Origin: an uncultured Collinsella sp.
GTDB taxonomy: Bacteria > Actinomycetota > Coriobacteriia > Coriobacteriales > Coriobacteriaceae
Direction of reading: 5' to 3'
Length of the DNA stretch: 64,000 nucleotides
Assembly (NCBI GenBank): GCA_900541695.1
Contig: UQKL01000014.1
Span: 4,550-68,549 of the forward strand
Part shown: positions 1 to 7,542 of the stretch, in pieces
Position numbering within the stretch: the first letter of the stretch is position 1
How the letters are laid out: every line of letters begins with the position of its first letter
Position numbers and translations under genes: made by a program
The notes under the pieces: model-generated
Told to the model about the DNA's origin: nothing
What the model saw: the letters and a program-made list of their open reading frames with translations, nothing else
Database searches by the model: none

Positions 1-140
1 CGATTGAACTTGCCCAGACGCTCGATGATCACGGCATGCTGCTGTTCAACGACATAGCAGGCGTTGGGGAGCAGCAGCAACAAAATGATGATGGGAAGTA
101 GAAAGCTCGTAAGGGCAGCGATGATACCGGACAACAGCAT
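1..140 (-). CDS. SPFH/band-7 domain protein, N-terminal fragment
   Basis: The first 46 codons of a minus-strand gene run off the left edge of the window. The start ATG at 138-140 follows an AGGAGAG ribosome site. The peptide has a hydrophobic membrane segment (about residues 3-24, rich in I and L) followed by QQHAVIIERLGKF. That sequence is the usual opening of stomatin/prohibitin-like SPFH proteins, which anchor in the inner face of the membrane and form oligomeric scaffolds, often with an NfeD partner. The catalytic partner and the rest of the domain are outside the window. The identification rests only on this short opening, but the motif is characteristic. Confidence 0.7.
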   Translation of the reverse strand, partial: MLLSGIIAALTSFLLPIIILLLLLPNACYVVEQQHAVIIERLGKFN

Positions 141-211
141 GGTCTCTCCTCTGATAGGCACACGTTGGCATTAGGATACCCGCACGAAGCAGCCACGTGA
201 CACCAACAGGA

Positions 212-275
212 GGCCCATAACAAAAAAGCCCCCATTACTGGGAGCTTTTTCATTTAGTGGTGCGGGCGAAAGGAC
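212..275 (-). repeat. Duplicate of tRNA-Leu 3' end plus terminator (copy A)
   Basis: This stretch is nearly the same as 401-465. It contains GGCCCATAAC, an A-rich tract, a terminator-like hairpin and the last 18 bases of tRNA-Leu including CCA (complement of tggtgcgggcgaaaggac). Copy B runs on into the intact tRNA-Leu; copy A stops at the tRNA T-arm and is followed by unrelated GC-rich sequence. A direct duplication of a tRNA 3' end is what an integrated and decayed element, or a lost tandem tRNA, would leave behind. Confidence 0.7.
221..247 (-). terminator. Rho-independent terminator in copy A
   Basis: Read on the minus strand, GCTCCCA and TGGGGGC form a hairpin with a TAA-type loop followed by TTTTTT. 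It is a copy of the terminator of tRNA-Leu and now lies between the tRNA region and the SPFH gene. Confidence 0.65.
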
Positions 276-400
276 GTCCGCGTATCCGCTTCGCGGATCC
301 GCACCGGCTTCGCCCGCCTGCCGGCGGACTCGCCAGCTCGCTAAAAACGCTCCGCGTTTTCTTTGCGCTCGCTCCTTCACAGGTTCAAGTCCCCGCGATG

Positions 401-465
401 GGCCCATAACAAAAAAAGCTCCCATTGCTGGGAGCTCTTTCATTTAATGGTGCGGGCGAAAGGAC
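401..465 (-). repeat. tRNA-Leu 3' end plus terminator (copy B, the intact one)
   Basis: This is the partner of the repeat at 212-275, overlapping the 3' end of the intact tRNA-Leu and its terminator. Just to its left, 378-401 on the plus strand resembles a stray tRNA T-arm (GGTTCAAGTC followed by CCCGCGATGGGCCC), which suggests a second tRNA remnant between the copies. Confidence 0.65.
411..436 (-). terminator. Rho-independent terminator of tRNA-Leu
   Basis: AGCTCCCA and TGGGAGCT pair around a short loop, and the minus strand then has seven T. It lies directly after the tRNA-Leu 3' end. Confidence 0.8.
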
Positions 466-534
466 TTGAACCTTCATGGGGTTGCCCCCATACGGACCTG
501 AACCGTACGCGTCTGCCAATTCCGCCACGCCCGC
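451..534 (-). tRNA. tRNA-Leu (anticodon CAG)
   Basis: The minus strand folds as a class II tRNA. The acceptor GCGGGCG pairs with CGCCCGC, the anticodon stem TACGG/CCGTA carries loop TTCAGGT (anticodon CAG), a long variable arm follows (ATGGGGGCAACCCCAT) and the T-loop is GTTCAAGTC. A CCA triplet is encoded next to it at 448-450. Confidence 0.95.
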
Positions 535-545
535 GTGCAGGAATT

Positions 546-574
546 AGAATAACGGAGCGCCACCGCGAACGCAA
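546..574 (-). promoter_or_regulatory. Promoter of tRNA-Leu
   Basis: On the minus strand TTGCGT (569-574), 17 bases, and TATTCT (546-551) lie 12 bases before the tRNA. The flanks AGTTCTTGC and GCTCCGTTAT are also found in the tRNA-Val promoter at 48550, so the two stable-RNA promoters share an architecture. Confidence 0.65.
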
Positions 575-577
575 GAA

Positions 578-1495
578 CTATTTTTGAAAAAGTTGGTAGG
601 CATTTTCCCAAGCGGCCTGCGCAATCGCCTCAGCATCCTCACCGGTACGATCGACACGGTCGTTGACCAGCGTGTTTGCCGTGATAGAAATCATTGCCGG
701 CTCGCACTCAAGACCACGAATGGGCTCCGGCGCCATATAGGGACAATCCGTCTCGAACAAAATGCGATCGAGCGGGGTCGCCGCAAATGCCTCGCGCACG
801 TCGTCGTTGCGCTTAAAGGTGGCCGCGCCGCCATAGGCGATATAGCAGCCCAAACCCACAAAGCGCTCCATCGTAGCTCGATCCTCGCCAAAGCAGTGCA
901 GCACGCAACCGGCCTGAGGCACGCCTACCTCGCGCAGCACGTTGTACGCATCAACGTGCGAAGTGCGCTCCCCATCCGAGTCCTCGTGCCGCAGGTGCAG
1001 CTCCACCGGCACATTGCGGCGCACGGCAACTTCGAGCTGACGTACCATGCAATCAATCTGCACACTGTGGGGCGCCGGCGCGATGTCGTCGTCGTAATCC
1101 ATGTGATAGTCCAGACCGATCTCGCCGATGCCGACGCACAAAGGGTCATCGAGCGCAGCAACAACCTGTGCGTGAATGTCGTCGGTATAATCCGGCGCGC
1201 CATAGGGGTGAACGCCAGCGAGATACTTGATCTGCGGAATATCCCGCATCGGCAGAATTTCGCGCACGAGCCAGTCGCTATAGTCCGTCACGCTGCGCTT
1301 GTCGGCGATGGGGTCGAGCATCGTCACCAACAGATCGACGCCCGCGGCTTTGGCGCGCACGAGCGTTTCGGGCACTTCTTTGTCCCAAAACGAAAGCAGA
1401 TGCGCATGCGTGTCGGCAAGCGGTGCCAAGGGCACGGGGCAGGCAACCGTCTTCTTTTTCTTGGTAAACGTCACGCGTTCGGCATTAAGCGTCAT
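578..1495 (-). CDS. tatD: TatD family metal-dependent DNase
   Basis: This 305-residue protein matches the TatD/YcfH family of TIM-barrel metal-dependent hydrolases, associated with 3'-5' DNase activity and quality control. Family landmarks are in order: DTHAHL near residue 28 (two metal histidines), GVHPY, GEIGLDY (metal glutamate), LHLRH, LHCFGE and ETDCPYMAPEP near the end (catalytic aspartate). The start ATG at 1495 lies inside the last codons of rsmA, an 11-base overlap, so the two are translationally coupled. There is an extra basic N-terminal stretch (KKKK) of about 20 residues before the barrel. TatD and RsmA next to each other is a common order in Actinobacteria and Firmicutes. Confidence 0.93.
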   Translation of the reverse strand: MTLNAERVTFTKKKKTVACPVPLAPLADTHAHLLSFWDKEVPETLVRAKAAGVDLLVTMLDPIADKRSVTDYSDWLVREILPMRDIPQIKYLAGVHPYGAPDYTDDIHAQVVAALDDPLCVGIGEIGLDYHMDYDDDIAPAPHSVQIDCMVRQLEVAVRRNVPVELHLRHEDSDGERTSHVDAYNVLREVGVPQAGCVLHCFGEDRATMERFVGLGCYIAYGGAATFKRNDDVREAFAATPLDRILFETDCPYMAPEPIRGLECEPAMISITANTLVNDRVDRTGEDAEAIAQAAWENAYQLFQK

Positions 1496-2345
1496 GGATT
1501 AGCTCCTGGGCCAGGCGGACAAAGTCAGCAACATCGAGCGTCTCGGCGCGCGTGGTGGGTGAGATACCGCAAGCCTCAAAGGCGGCATCGAGCACGTCCT
1601 TGGCAAAGCCGTTGGCGCTCATGGAATTGCGGATGGTCTTGCGACGCTGAGCAAATGCGGCGTCAATCACGCGGGTCACAAACTCGCGATCGAGTCCTTC
1701 GGGCACCACGCCGTCAACACGGTCGATACGCACGACGGCCGAGTCCACGTGCGGTGCCGGCATAAAGCAACGCGGCGGCACCTCAAAGCGACCCGTAACC
1801 TGCGCATACAGGCCCAGCTTTGCCGTATAGCCGCCATAGGTCTTGTTGCCCGGCGTTGCGGCAATGCGATCGGCAACCTCCTTTTGAACCATGACGACGG
1901 CGCGCTTGAGCGCGGGCATCGTCTGGAAGAACTGAAGGATGATCGTCGCCGCCACGTTATAGGGCAGATTCGCGACAAACACCGTGGGTTCACCACCGGC
2001 GGCCTGCTTAATCTGCTCCAGCGTCACCTTGAGCGCGTCGCCCATGATAAAGCGGAAGTTGGCGTAGTCGGCGGCATGGGCATCGAGCACCGGCTCGAGC
2101 TCGGGATCGGCCTCGATCGACGTGACGCACGCCGCCTCCTGCAGCAGCGCAAGCGTGAGCGTACCAACGCCCGGACCAACCTCGAGCACGCGTTCATCGC
2201 CCGCAAGCTCGGAAAGCTCGCAAATGCGCTCAATTACATGGTTGTCGATCAGGAAGTTCTGGCCCAGGCGATGCTTGGTCGCAAGGCCAAACTCCTCCAG
2301 CAACTCCCTTGTTGCCGTGGGGTTTGCCAAAGGCGAAGTTGTCAT
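1485..2345 (-). CDS. rsmA: 16S rRNA (A1518/A1519-N6)-dimethyltransferase RsmA (KsgA)
   Basis: RsmA dimethylates two adjacent adenosines in the 3' hairpin of 16S rRNA late in 30S assembly. The sequence shows HRLGQNFLID at the N-terminus, the SAM-binding motif VLEVGPGVGTLT, the acidic motif SIEADPEL, and the catalytic NLPYNVAATII (family NLPY). The C-terminal small domain includes FAQRRKTIRNSM. I chose the ATG at 2345, giving 286 residues, because it follows a strong AAGGAGG; the frame is open further upstream but lacks a ribosome site. It shares its last bases with tatD. A terminator lies upstream, between it and metG, so the pair may have its own promoter. Confidence 0.95.
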   Translation of the reverse strand: MTTSPLANPTATRELLEEFGLATKHRLGQNFLIDNHVIERICELSELAGDERVLEVGPGVGTLTLALLQEAACVTSIEADPELEPVLDAHAADYANFRFIMGDALKVTLEQIKQAAGGEPTVFVANLPYNVAATIILQFFQTMPALKRAVVMVQKEVADRIAATPGNKTYGGYTAKLGLYAQVTGRFEVPPRCFMPAPHVDSAVVRIDRVDGVVPEGLDREFVTRVIDAAFAQRRKTIRNSMSANGFAKDVLDAAFEACGISPTTRAETLDVADFVRLAQELIHDA

Positions 2346-2380
2346 AGTTGCCTCCTTAGCATGGTGGCGGCGTCGTGAAA

Positions 2381-2413
2381 CAAAAGGGCATGGACCGTTG
2401 CGGCCATGCCCTT
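2381..2413 (-). terminator. Rho-independent terminator of metG
   Basis: AAGGGCATGG and CCATGCCCTT are perfectly complementary around a 10-base loop, followed on the minus strand by TTTTG. It lies between metG and rsmA. Confidence 0.8.
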
Positions 2414-2452
2414 GCATCTACACAGCAAATTGCCGATATGGCGCGCGGCGGC

Positions 2453-4054
2453 TTAGCCCAGACGCGGGAACAGCGGCTCGCCCTTCTCGACGGGCTGACC
2501 ACCGGCAAGCAAGCCCCAAGCGCAAATGCCCTTGAGGTCGTCGCTCGCGGCCTCGTCCTCGCACGACAGGCGGCGCAGGGCCTCGGCAGAAGTCTGGGGC
2601 ATGAGCGGCATCAGCAGGTGAGCGGCAATACGGATAGCCTCGAGCAGGTTGTAGATCACAAATGCCAGCTCGTCAGCCTTGGTCTCGTCCTTGGCAAGCG
2701 CCCAGGGCTCGGAGTCCTCGATGTAGTGGTTGGCGGCATGGATGAGCTCCATGACCTCGTCCTTAGCTCCACCGTAATCGAGCACGTCCATCTTGGCCAT
2801 GTAGCGCTCGACCAGGCCATCGGCGATCTTTGCCAGCGGGTTTTCGAACGCATCGAACGACGCGGGCTTGGCGGGCGCGCAACCGTCAAAGTACTTGCCG
2901 CTCATGTTGAGCGAACGCGAGATAAGGTTGCCCCAGCTGTTGGCCAGGTCGGCGTTGTAGACCTGCTCCATGCGATCGAAGCTGATGGCACCGTCGGTGC
3001 CGGGGACGACGTCGGTCATGAAGTAATAGCGATAGCCCTCGACGCCCAGCATGTCGATAACGTCCTGCGGAGCGATGGCGTTGCCGCGGCTCTTGGACAT
3101 CTTTTCGGCCTTGCCGGTCTCGGCATTGCGCACGGTCAGGAAGCCGTGGGCAAAGACGTGCTCGGGCAGGGCCTCACCGATGGCCATGAGCATGGCGGGC
3201 CAAATGACGCAGTGGAAGCGGATGATGTCCTTACCCACGATGTGGAACTGCGCGGGCCAGCGATAGGCCAGCTCGGCACGCGCCTCGTCGGTGTCGACGC
3301 CGTAGCCGACGGCCGTCATATAGTTGAGCAGCGCATCAAACCACACGTAGGTCACGTGGCCCTCGTCAAACGGGACCTGAATGCCCCAGTCAAAGCTCGT
3401 GCGGCTCACGGAAAGGTCGTTAAGGCCGCCCTCGACAAAGCTGCGCACCTCGTTCATGCGGAACGCAGGCTCGACAAAGTCGGGGTGCTCGTCGTAAAGC
3501 TTGAGCAGCTTGTCCTGGAAGGCGGAAAGCTTAAAGAAGTAGGACTCCTCCTGCACGCGCTCAAGCGGACGGTGGCAGTCGGGGCACAGGTGCTGGCCGA
3601 CGCTGCCGTACTCCTCGTCGCCCTTCTGGACCTGCGTATCGGTGAAGTAGGTCTCGTCAGGCACGCAATACCAGCCGTCGTAGCTGCCCTTATACAGGTA
3701 ACCGGACTCCTTCATGCGCTCCCACAGGTACTGCACGGCATGATGCTGGCGCGGCTCGGTGGTGCGGATGAAGTCATCGTTGGAAATCTCGAGCTTGCTC
3801 CAAAGCTCCTTGAAGTGCGGAGCCTGGCTGTCGGTCCACTCCTGCGGCGTCATGCCATGCTTGGCTGCGGCCTCGGCGACCTTCTCGCCGTGCTCGTCCA
3901 TGCCGGTCAGGAACTTAACGTTGTAGCCAGCGGAGCGGCGATAGCGAGCCTGAACGTCGGCGATGATGGTGGAATAAGCCGTGCCCAGGTGCGGATCGGC
4001 GTTGACGTAGTAGATGGGCGTCGTGATAAAGAACGAAGGCTTGCTTTGATCCAT
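2453..4054 (-). CDS. metG: Methionyl-tRNA synthetase
   Basis: This class I synthetase charges tRNA-Met. The 533-residue protein has TPIYYVNADPHLGTAYS at the N-terminus (HIGH-type motif HLGT), a knuckle with CVPDETYF and CPDCHRPL (zinc-binding cysteines near residues 145-165), WFDALLNY, and the KMSKSRGN loop near residue 320. The length is that of the short form without the C-terminal tRNA-binding (EMAP-like) domain. It ends in a rho-independent terminator. It lies 69 bases downstream of rsmI on the same strand. Confidence 0.96.
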   Translation of the reverse strand: MDQSKPSFFITTPIYYVNADPHLGTAYSTIIADVQARYRRSAGYNVKFLTGMDEHGEKVAEAAAKHGMTPQEWTDSQAPHFKELWSKLEISNDDFIRTTEPRQHHAVQYLWERMKESGYLYKGSYDGWYCVPDETYFTDTQVQKGDEEYGSVGQHLCPDCHRPLERVQEESYFFKLSAFQDKLLKLYDEHPDFVEPAFRMNEVRSFVEGGLNDLSVSRTSFDWGIQVPFDEGHVTYVWFDALLNYMTAVGYGVDTDEARAELAYRWPAQFHIVGKDIIRFHCVIWPAMLMAIGEALPEHVFAHGFLTVRNAETGKAEKMSKSRGNAIAPQDVIDMLGVEGYRYYFMTDVVPGTDGAISFDRMEQVYNADLANSWGNLISRSLNMSGKYFDGCAPAKPASFDAFENPLAKIADGLVERYMAKMDVLDYGGAKDEVMELIHAANHYIEDSEPWALAKDETKADELAFVIYNLLEAIRIAAHLLMPLMPQTSAEALRRLSCEDEAASDDLKGICAWGLLAGGQPVEKGEPLFPRLG

Positions 4055-4123
4055 GGGGTTTGTCCTCCAGAAAAACGTTGCATACAGGGGATGATTCTAG
4101 CGCAAGGGCTGGATATCCTCCAT

Positions 4124-5002
4124 CTATTGCATATCGAGCACCATGGCATAGACATCGCGCTTGCGGCGCGAATACTTCTGAGACAGGCGCTTAGCCACCG
4201 CAGAGGCGGGCTCCCCCTCCTCGAGCGCGGCGCGGATATCCTCGCGCAGGGCCTCGTCGGGATCCGCTGCCGCGGCGCCAACCGGTACGATGCCAGCCTC
4301 CTCGTCCTCGCTCGGCGGCGCGATGACCAGCGCAATCTCGCCCTTTACCTCGCCGCGAGCACGCAGCTCCTCGGCGAGCTGGGCAGCGGGCCCGCGCAAG
4401 ACCTCCTCGTGCAGCTTGGTGAGTTCGCGGCAGACGGCAACCTCACGCTGGGGAAAGACCTCCGCCACGGCCTCGAGCGTCGCCACGATGCGATGTGGAG
4501 ACTCGTAGAAGATGAGCGCGCCGGGTACTACGGCAAGGCGCTGCAAACGGCGCACGCGGTCGCCGTGCTTTCGGTCCAAAAAGCCCTCGAAGAAAAAATG
4601 CTCGCAGGGAATGCCGGACGAAACGAGCGCCGTGACGCAAGCAGAGGGCCCGGGAATAACTTCTACGGGCACATCGGCCTCACGCGCTGCCTCGACCAGC
4701 ACCTGGCCGGGGTCGGACACACTCGGCATGCCGGCGTCCGAGGCAAAGGCGAGGGTCTCCCCCGCCAGCAGGCGGTCGACCAGGCCGGCGGCGCGACTGG
4801 CGATCACATTCTCGTCGCAACGGACAAGCGGCTTGGAAATGCACAGGTGCATCAGCAGCTTTGACGTCACACGCGTGTCTTCGCAGCAAATGGCATCGGC
4901 GGCGGCAAAGGCCTCGCCAACGCGCGGGGACAGGTCGCCCAGGTTGCCGATGGGCGTGCCGACCACATAGAGTTTGCCCGTATGGGCGCTGTTTTGCGTC
5001 AT
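4124..5002 (-). CDS. rsmI: 16S rRNA (C1402-2'-O)-methyltransferase RsmI
   Basis: RsmI adds the 2'-O-methyl group to C1402 in the decoding centre. The 292-residue protein begins with KLYVVGTPIGNLGDLSPR, the hallmark of the tetrapyrrole-methylase-like fold, followed by CEDTRVTSKLL, SDAGMPSVSDPG (SAM site), VIPGPSA, and FYESPHR. The C-terminal 70 residues are acidic and then basic (QKYSRRKRDVYAMV), as in the family. It starts seven bases after the end of the GH5-like gene, so the two are cotranscribed, with metG next. Confidence 0.94.
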   Translation of the reverse strand: MTQNSAHTGKLYVVGTPIGNLGDLSPRVGEAFAAADAICCEDTRVTSKLLMHLCISKPLVRCDENVIASRAAGLVDRLLAGETLAFASDAGMPSVSDPGQVLVEAAREADVPVEVIPGPSACVTALVSSGIPCEHFFFEGFLDRKHGDRVRRLQRLAVVPGALIFYESPHRIVATLEAVAEVFPQREVAVCRELTKLHEEVLRGPAAQLAEELRARGEVKGEIALVIAPPSEDEEAGIVPVGAAAADPDEALREDIRAALEEGEPASAVAKRLSQKYSRRKRDVYAMVLDMQ

Positions 5003-5008
5003 ATCAAC

Positions 5009-6070
5009 CTATTCAATCATGCCGCGCTCGAGCGTACCGAGTGCCGCGCGGGCGTCCCATGCTGCAATGCGCTTCTCGGTCTTCCACGTTTGGAAGAACC
5101 AACCGGCAGCCGGCGCAAACGAAGCCAGCTGGTTGGCGATAAACACGCGCTCGTAGGCATTGCGGCCCTCGGGCGTAACCGACGAGTTGGCAAAGATCGC
5201 CGCGCCCGACCATTCGCCCACCAGCACGGGGAACCCTTTCGAGATCGCTTCTTTAAGCTCGCGCTTGTTACGCGAAATCGCCGTCGTCAGCCCGCGGGGG
5301 CTCGTGATGTCGAGCGCATACTCGTCGCGGTAATGGTACAGGTGAAGGTCCATGTAGACGTTCTTGTACTTGGCACCGCGCATAAAATGCTTCCACTCGC
5401 TGGGATGCCCCGAAGACGAGAAGACGACGATCTTATCCTCGGGCATATACGAACGGACGAGCTCGTAGGCATCGCGATAGAAATTGCGCAAGTAGTGGGC
5501 CGGAATTCCATCCGTCATGGTAAAGAGGCTCTTGCGGACGCTCATCTGCGGCGTGTCCAGCAGCTCAATGCCCAGCAGGCTCTCGGCCTCGCCGTAGCGA
5601 TCGGCCAAGCGCTCGAGCACGTCGAGTGCGACATGACGGCCGTTGGTGGACGAATGCCACTCGGCAACAGCCTCCGGCGTGGTGGGCGAATCGTTGGAAT
5701 CGCCCTGGCCACCGGGCACCGTCGCCAGATCGAGCAGCACGCGGATGTCGTACTTGGCAGCCCACTCAATTGCACGGTCGATGTAGTCGACAACCGAGAT
5801 GTAGGACGCATCGGACTCCTGCGAACCAAAGGCATACCAGGGCACCGGCAGACGCACGGCATTGAGACCGATCTGCGCCATGCGGCGAAAATCGTCCTCA
5901 CTCACAAACGTCTCGTAATGACGGCGCATGCGCTCGTTATAGGCGGCGGTGCCCATGGCCTCCTGCAGCTCGGCCGCGTTGGATGCACCGGTCGCCGCGT
6001 ATAGCGACGGGGTCACCCAAGGCTCGGGAATAAACCAGCCAGAGAGATTAACGCCGAGTATCCTCTCCAT
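5009..6070 (-). CDS. Glycoside hydrolase family 5-like protein lacking the acid/base glutamate
   Basis: The opening (GVNLSGWFIPEPWVTPSL), the segment LNAVRLPVPWYAFG and the closing VLVGEWSGA place it with GH5 exo-beta-1,3-glucanase-like proteins (TIM barrel). The 353-residue form starts at ATG 6070, after AAGGGGGCAGTG. There is no signal peptide, so it is cytoplasmic. The nucleophile glutamate is present (E286 in GEWS). The usual acid/base site IELLNEP reads IELLDTP here (D172, T173), and the usual DLHGAPG loop reads DLATVPG. On family knowledge the enzyme should be inactive or mechanistically changed; it may bind a sugar or act as a regulator. It heads an operon with rsmI and perhaps metG. 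Confidence 0.75.
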   Translation of the reverse strand: MERILGVNLSGWFIPEPWVTPSLYAATGASNAAELQEAMGTAAYNERMRRHYETFVSEDDFRRMAQIGLNAVRLPVPWYAFGSQESDASYISVVDYIDRAIEWAAKYDIRVLLDLATVPGGQGDSNDSPTTPEAVAEWHSSTNGRHVALDVLERLADRYGEAESLLGIELLDTPQMSVRKSLFTMTDGIPAHYLRNFYRDAYELVRSYMPEDKIVVFSSSGHPSEWKHFMRGAKYKNVYMDLHLYHYRDEYALDITSPRGLTTAISRNKRELKEAISKGFPVLVGEWSGAAIFANSSVTPEGRNAYERVFIANQLASFAPAAGWFFQTWKTEKRIAAWDARAALGTLERGMIE

Positions 6071-6160
6071 CACTGCCCCCTTCGGATCGTGCAGGCCAAA
6101 CCTGCATCGTATTGCATAGGAAAAGTATCGTTTTGAGTATACCCGCGCGTGCGGACAGAC

Positions 6161-6172
6161 GACCGAACGGTC
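6161..6172. promoter_or_regulatory. TetR-like palindrome upstream of the GH5-like gene
   Basis: GACCG-AA-CGGTC is a near-perfect palindrome about 90 bases before the GH5-like start. A TATACT-like -10 lies downstream on the minus strand near 6139-6144, which puts the palindrome over the -35 region. Half-sites of the form ACCG-NN-CGGT are common operators of TetR-family repressors. No regulator gene is next to it. Confidence 0.45.
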
Positions 6173-6262
6173 TGTAAAGTGGCGCAAAAGCGGGAGGAAT
6201 GTCTGGGGCGAGCGGGGTCAAGATGACGTACCGAGATGCGCATACACGCCGAGGGCAGGCGC

Positions 6263-6310
6263 CGGAAAGCGCATTCCATTCTTTCGCTCAATAATGGGAT
6301 GCGCTTTCCG
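6263..6310. repeat. Long intergenic hairpin with 18-bp arms
   Basis: CGGAAAGCGCATTCCATT (6263-6280) and its inverted copy (6293-6310) differ at one base and enclose a 12-base loop. There is no T tract on either strand, so it is not a standard terminator. It lies between the GH5-like promoter and the tRNA-Phe terminator and may be a dispersed palindromic repeat. Confidence 0.7.
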
Positions 6311-6320
6311 CGGGTCCACA

Positions 6321-6350
6321 TAAAAGAAAAGGACCCCTTTGCAGAGGTCC
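6321..6350 (-). terminator. Rho-independent terminator of tRNA-Phe
   Basis: GGACC and GGTCC pair around a CT-rich loop, followed on the minus strand by TTTTCTTTT. It lies 15 bases after the tRNA-Phe end. Confidence 0.75.
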
Positions 6351-6364
6351 TAGTCAATTCAAGG

Positions 6365-6437
<73 letters not shown>

Positions 6438-6469
6438 ATTTGAGGTGTGCCTTGTTTCAAGGCTTGATT

Positions 6470-6497
6470 AGTATAACCAAGGACGCGCTCCGGTCAA
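6470..6497 (-). promoter_or_regulatory. Promoter of tRNA-Phe
   Basis: TTGACC (6492-6497), 16 bases, and TATACT (6470-6475) on the minus strand form a strong sigma-70-type promoter about 32 bases before the tRNA. Confidence 0.75.
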
Positions 6498-6572
6498 CCG
6501 AGAATTTGAAAAAAGTTTTTGAGCACGGCGCCAGCCACAAGGCCGACCCTATAGAACAGCATGTTAGAGACA

Positions 6573-6860
6573 TCAACCCACCGCAAGAAGTTTTTCGCTC
6601 AAGGCTGCACGGGCAAACTCACTTGGCGTCATCCCTTCAGCCGCCGCCCGACGACGAATCGCCTCCTTCATCCCTAGGGGAATCTTGACCGATAGCGTTG
6701 CCGTCCCTTCGCTTGAGAGCGGAGGCCGCCCGTGCACGATCCCCCCAACGGTATGCTCGCCGTCCGGAAACCCGCCATGCTCGTACGACTCGCACCACGC
6801 GTCAATCATTTCATCCGTTACAACCTGACCATTGGCAGCCGTATACGCCTTGCTCATCAT
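6573..6860 (-). CDS. Small antitoxin-like protein with ribbon-helix-helix tail
   Basis: This is a 95-residue protein. The N-terminal half (DEMIDAWCESYEHGGFPDGE) is acidic; the C-terminal half TATLSVKIPLGMKEAIRRRA, ending in GMTPSEFARAALSEKLL, has the beta-strand plus two-helix pattern of CopG/Arc-type ribbon-helix-helix DNA-binding proteins. Its ATG overlaps the stop of the upstream gene (ATGATGA), which is typical of translationally coupled toxin-antitoxin pairs. Here the toxin-like gene comes first. By the family it would bind the toxin and repress the pair's promoter. Function is inferred from layout and fold pattern only. Confidence 0.6.
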   Translation of the reverse strand: MMSKAYTAANGQVVTDEMIDAWCESYEHGGFPDGEHTVGGIVHGRPPLSSEGTATLSVKIPLGMKEAIRRRAAAEGMTPSEFARAALSEKLLAVG

Positions 6861-7124
6861 CGACCCCTCTGCCGAGCTCGCTCGATCTCTTGCCAGAATT
6901 TCTTCTGAACCGGAGACAGGGCATGAATAATGAGCCATCCACGAATTAGTTCGACTGCAACAAGTTCCATACTTCGACCATCTGGAAGCCATCCAATGGC
7001 AAGCCATCTCGGCGGCTCGTCCTCCGACTCGCGGCGAATGCACTCAGTAACCGCGAACCAGGCACCAAGCACTTTCTTTTCCGTCAAGTGTTTTTTTGGC
7101 GTTGGGATGGATCTCAACATCCAT
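6857..7124 (-). pseudogene. Toxin-like gene with a frameshift in an A7 tract
   Basis: Two overlapping frames together encode one protein. The frame with the best ribosome site (GGAGGAG before ATG 7122-7124) starts MDVEIHPNAKK. After seven A residues (7091-7097) it continues out of frame, while the neighbouring frame reads HLTEKKVLGAWFAVTECIRR and on to the stop at 6857. With six A the 88-residue protein would be continuous. A second ATG at 7118-7120 could start the downstream frame directly, replacing the first eight residues. The main body (GWLPDGRSMELVAVEL, then IHALSPVQKKFWQEIERAR) resembles small basic toxins paired with ribbon-helix-helix antitoxins, but I cannot assign a named family. 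A sequencing error, a mutation, or slippage at A7 would all fit. Confidence 0.6.
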
Positions 7125-7182
7125 GCATCTTCTCCTCCATCTTACCCAATTTCGTATGACGAAAGTCCGCTGTCGCCAATTC

Positions 7183-7542
7183 TTACGCCGGCACTTGTTG
7201 AAAGGCGGGAGGTGTAGCGAGGATTGAAGGGCGTTCCAGCACCGCCCAGGCACCGGGACAGGAACACATGCGCCAAGGACGGACGTTTTCGTAGCATGCG
7301 AGGATGCTGCCGTTGCGGTCGATAAAAGCAATGTCGATGGGGTAGGCCATAAAGCAGGTGTGGACCGAAGAGCAGCGTGGGAACGCCATGACGAGCGGCA
7401 ACCCGTTGGCGGCAATCGGAGACCGTCCCAGCATGCCGCGCAGGCGCACGGCAAACGACTCCGCCACCACAAACTCGGCAGGCGCCCAACCCAGCCTGTT
7501 GAGCGCCCGCGCGTAGGCAATGTAGGATGAGGCCGCGGTCAC
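7183..7542 (-). CDS. DUF192 family protein at the end of the Tad operon
   Basis: The 119-residue protein has the DUF192 pattern: AESFAVRLRGMLGRSP, then CSSVHTCFMAYPIDIAFID, then ENVRPWRMCSCPGAWAVLE. Biochemical function of DUF192 is not established. There is no signal peptide, whereas many DUF192 proteins are exported. The start is a GTG at 7540-7542, which overlaps the TGA of the preceding TadE-like gene (GTGA), so translation is coupled to pilus genes. That position suggests a pilus-related role, but this is inference from context. A segment of extra cysteines (CSC, CSSVHTC) is notable. Confidence 0.75.
   Translation of the reverse strand: MTAASSYIAYARALNRLGWAPAEFVVAESFAVRLRGMLGRSPIAANGLPLVMAFPRCSSVHTCFMAYPIDIAFIDRNGSILACYENVRPWRMCSCPGAWAVLERPSILATPPAFQQVPA

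Noticed and set aside
2375..4864. 829-codon open frame on the plus strand opposite metG and rsmI
   Set aside because: It is antisense to two clear genes, has biased composition and no recognisable domain or ribosome site; typical of high-GC DNA.
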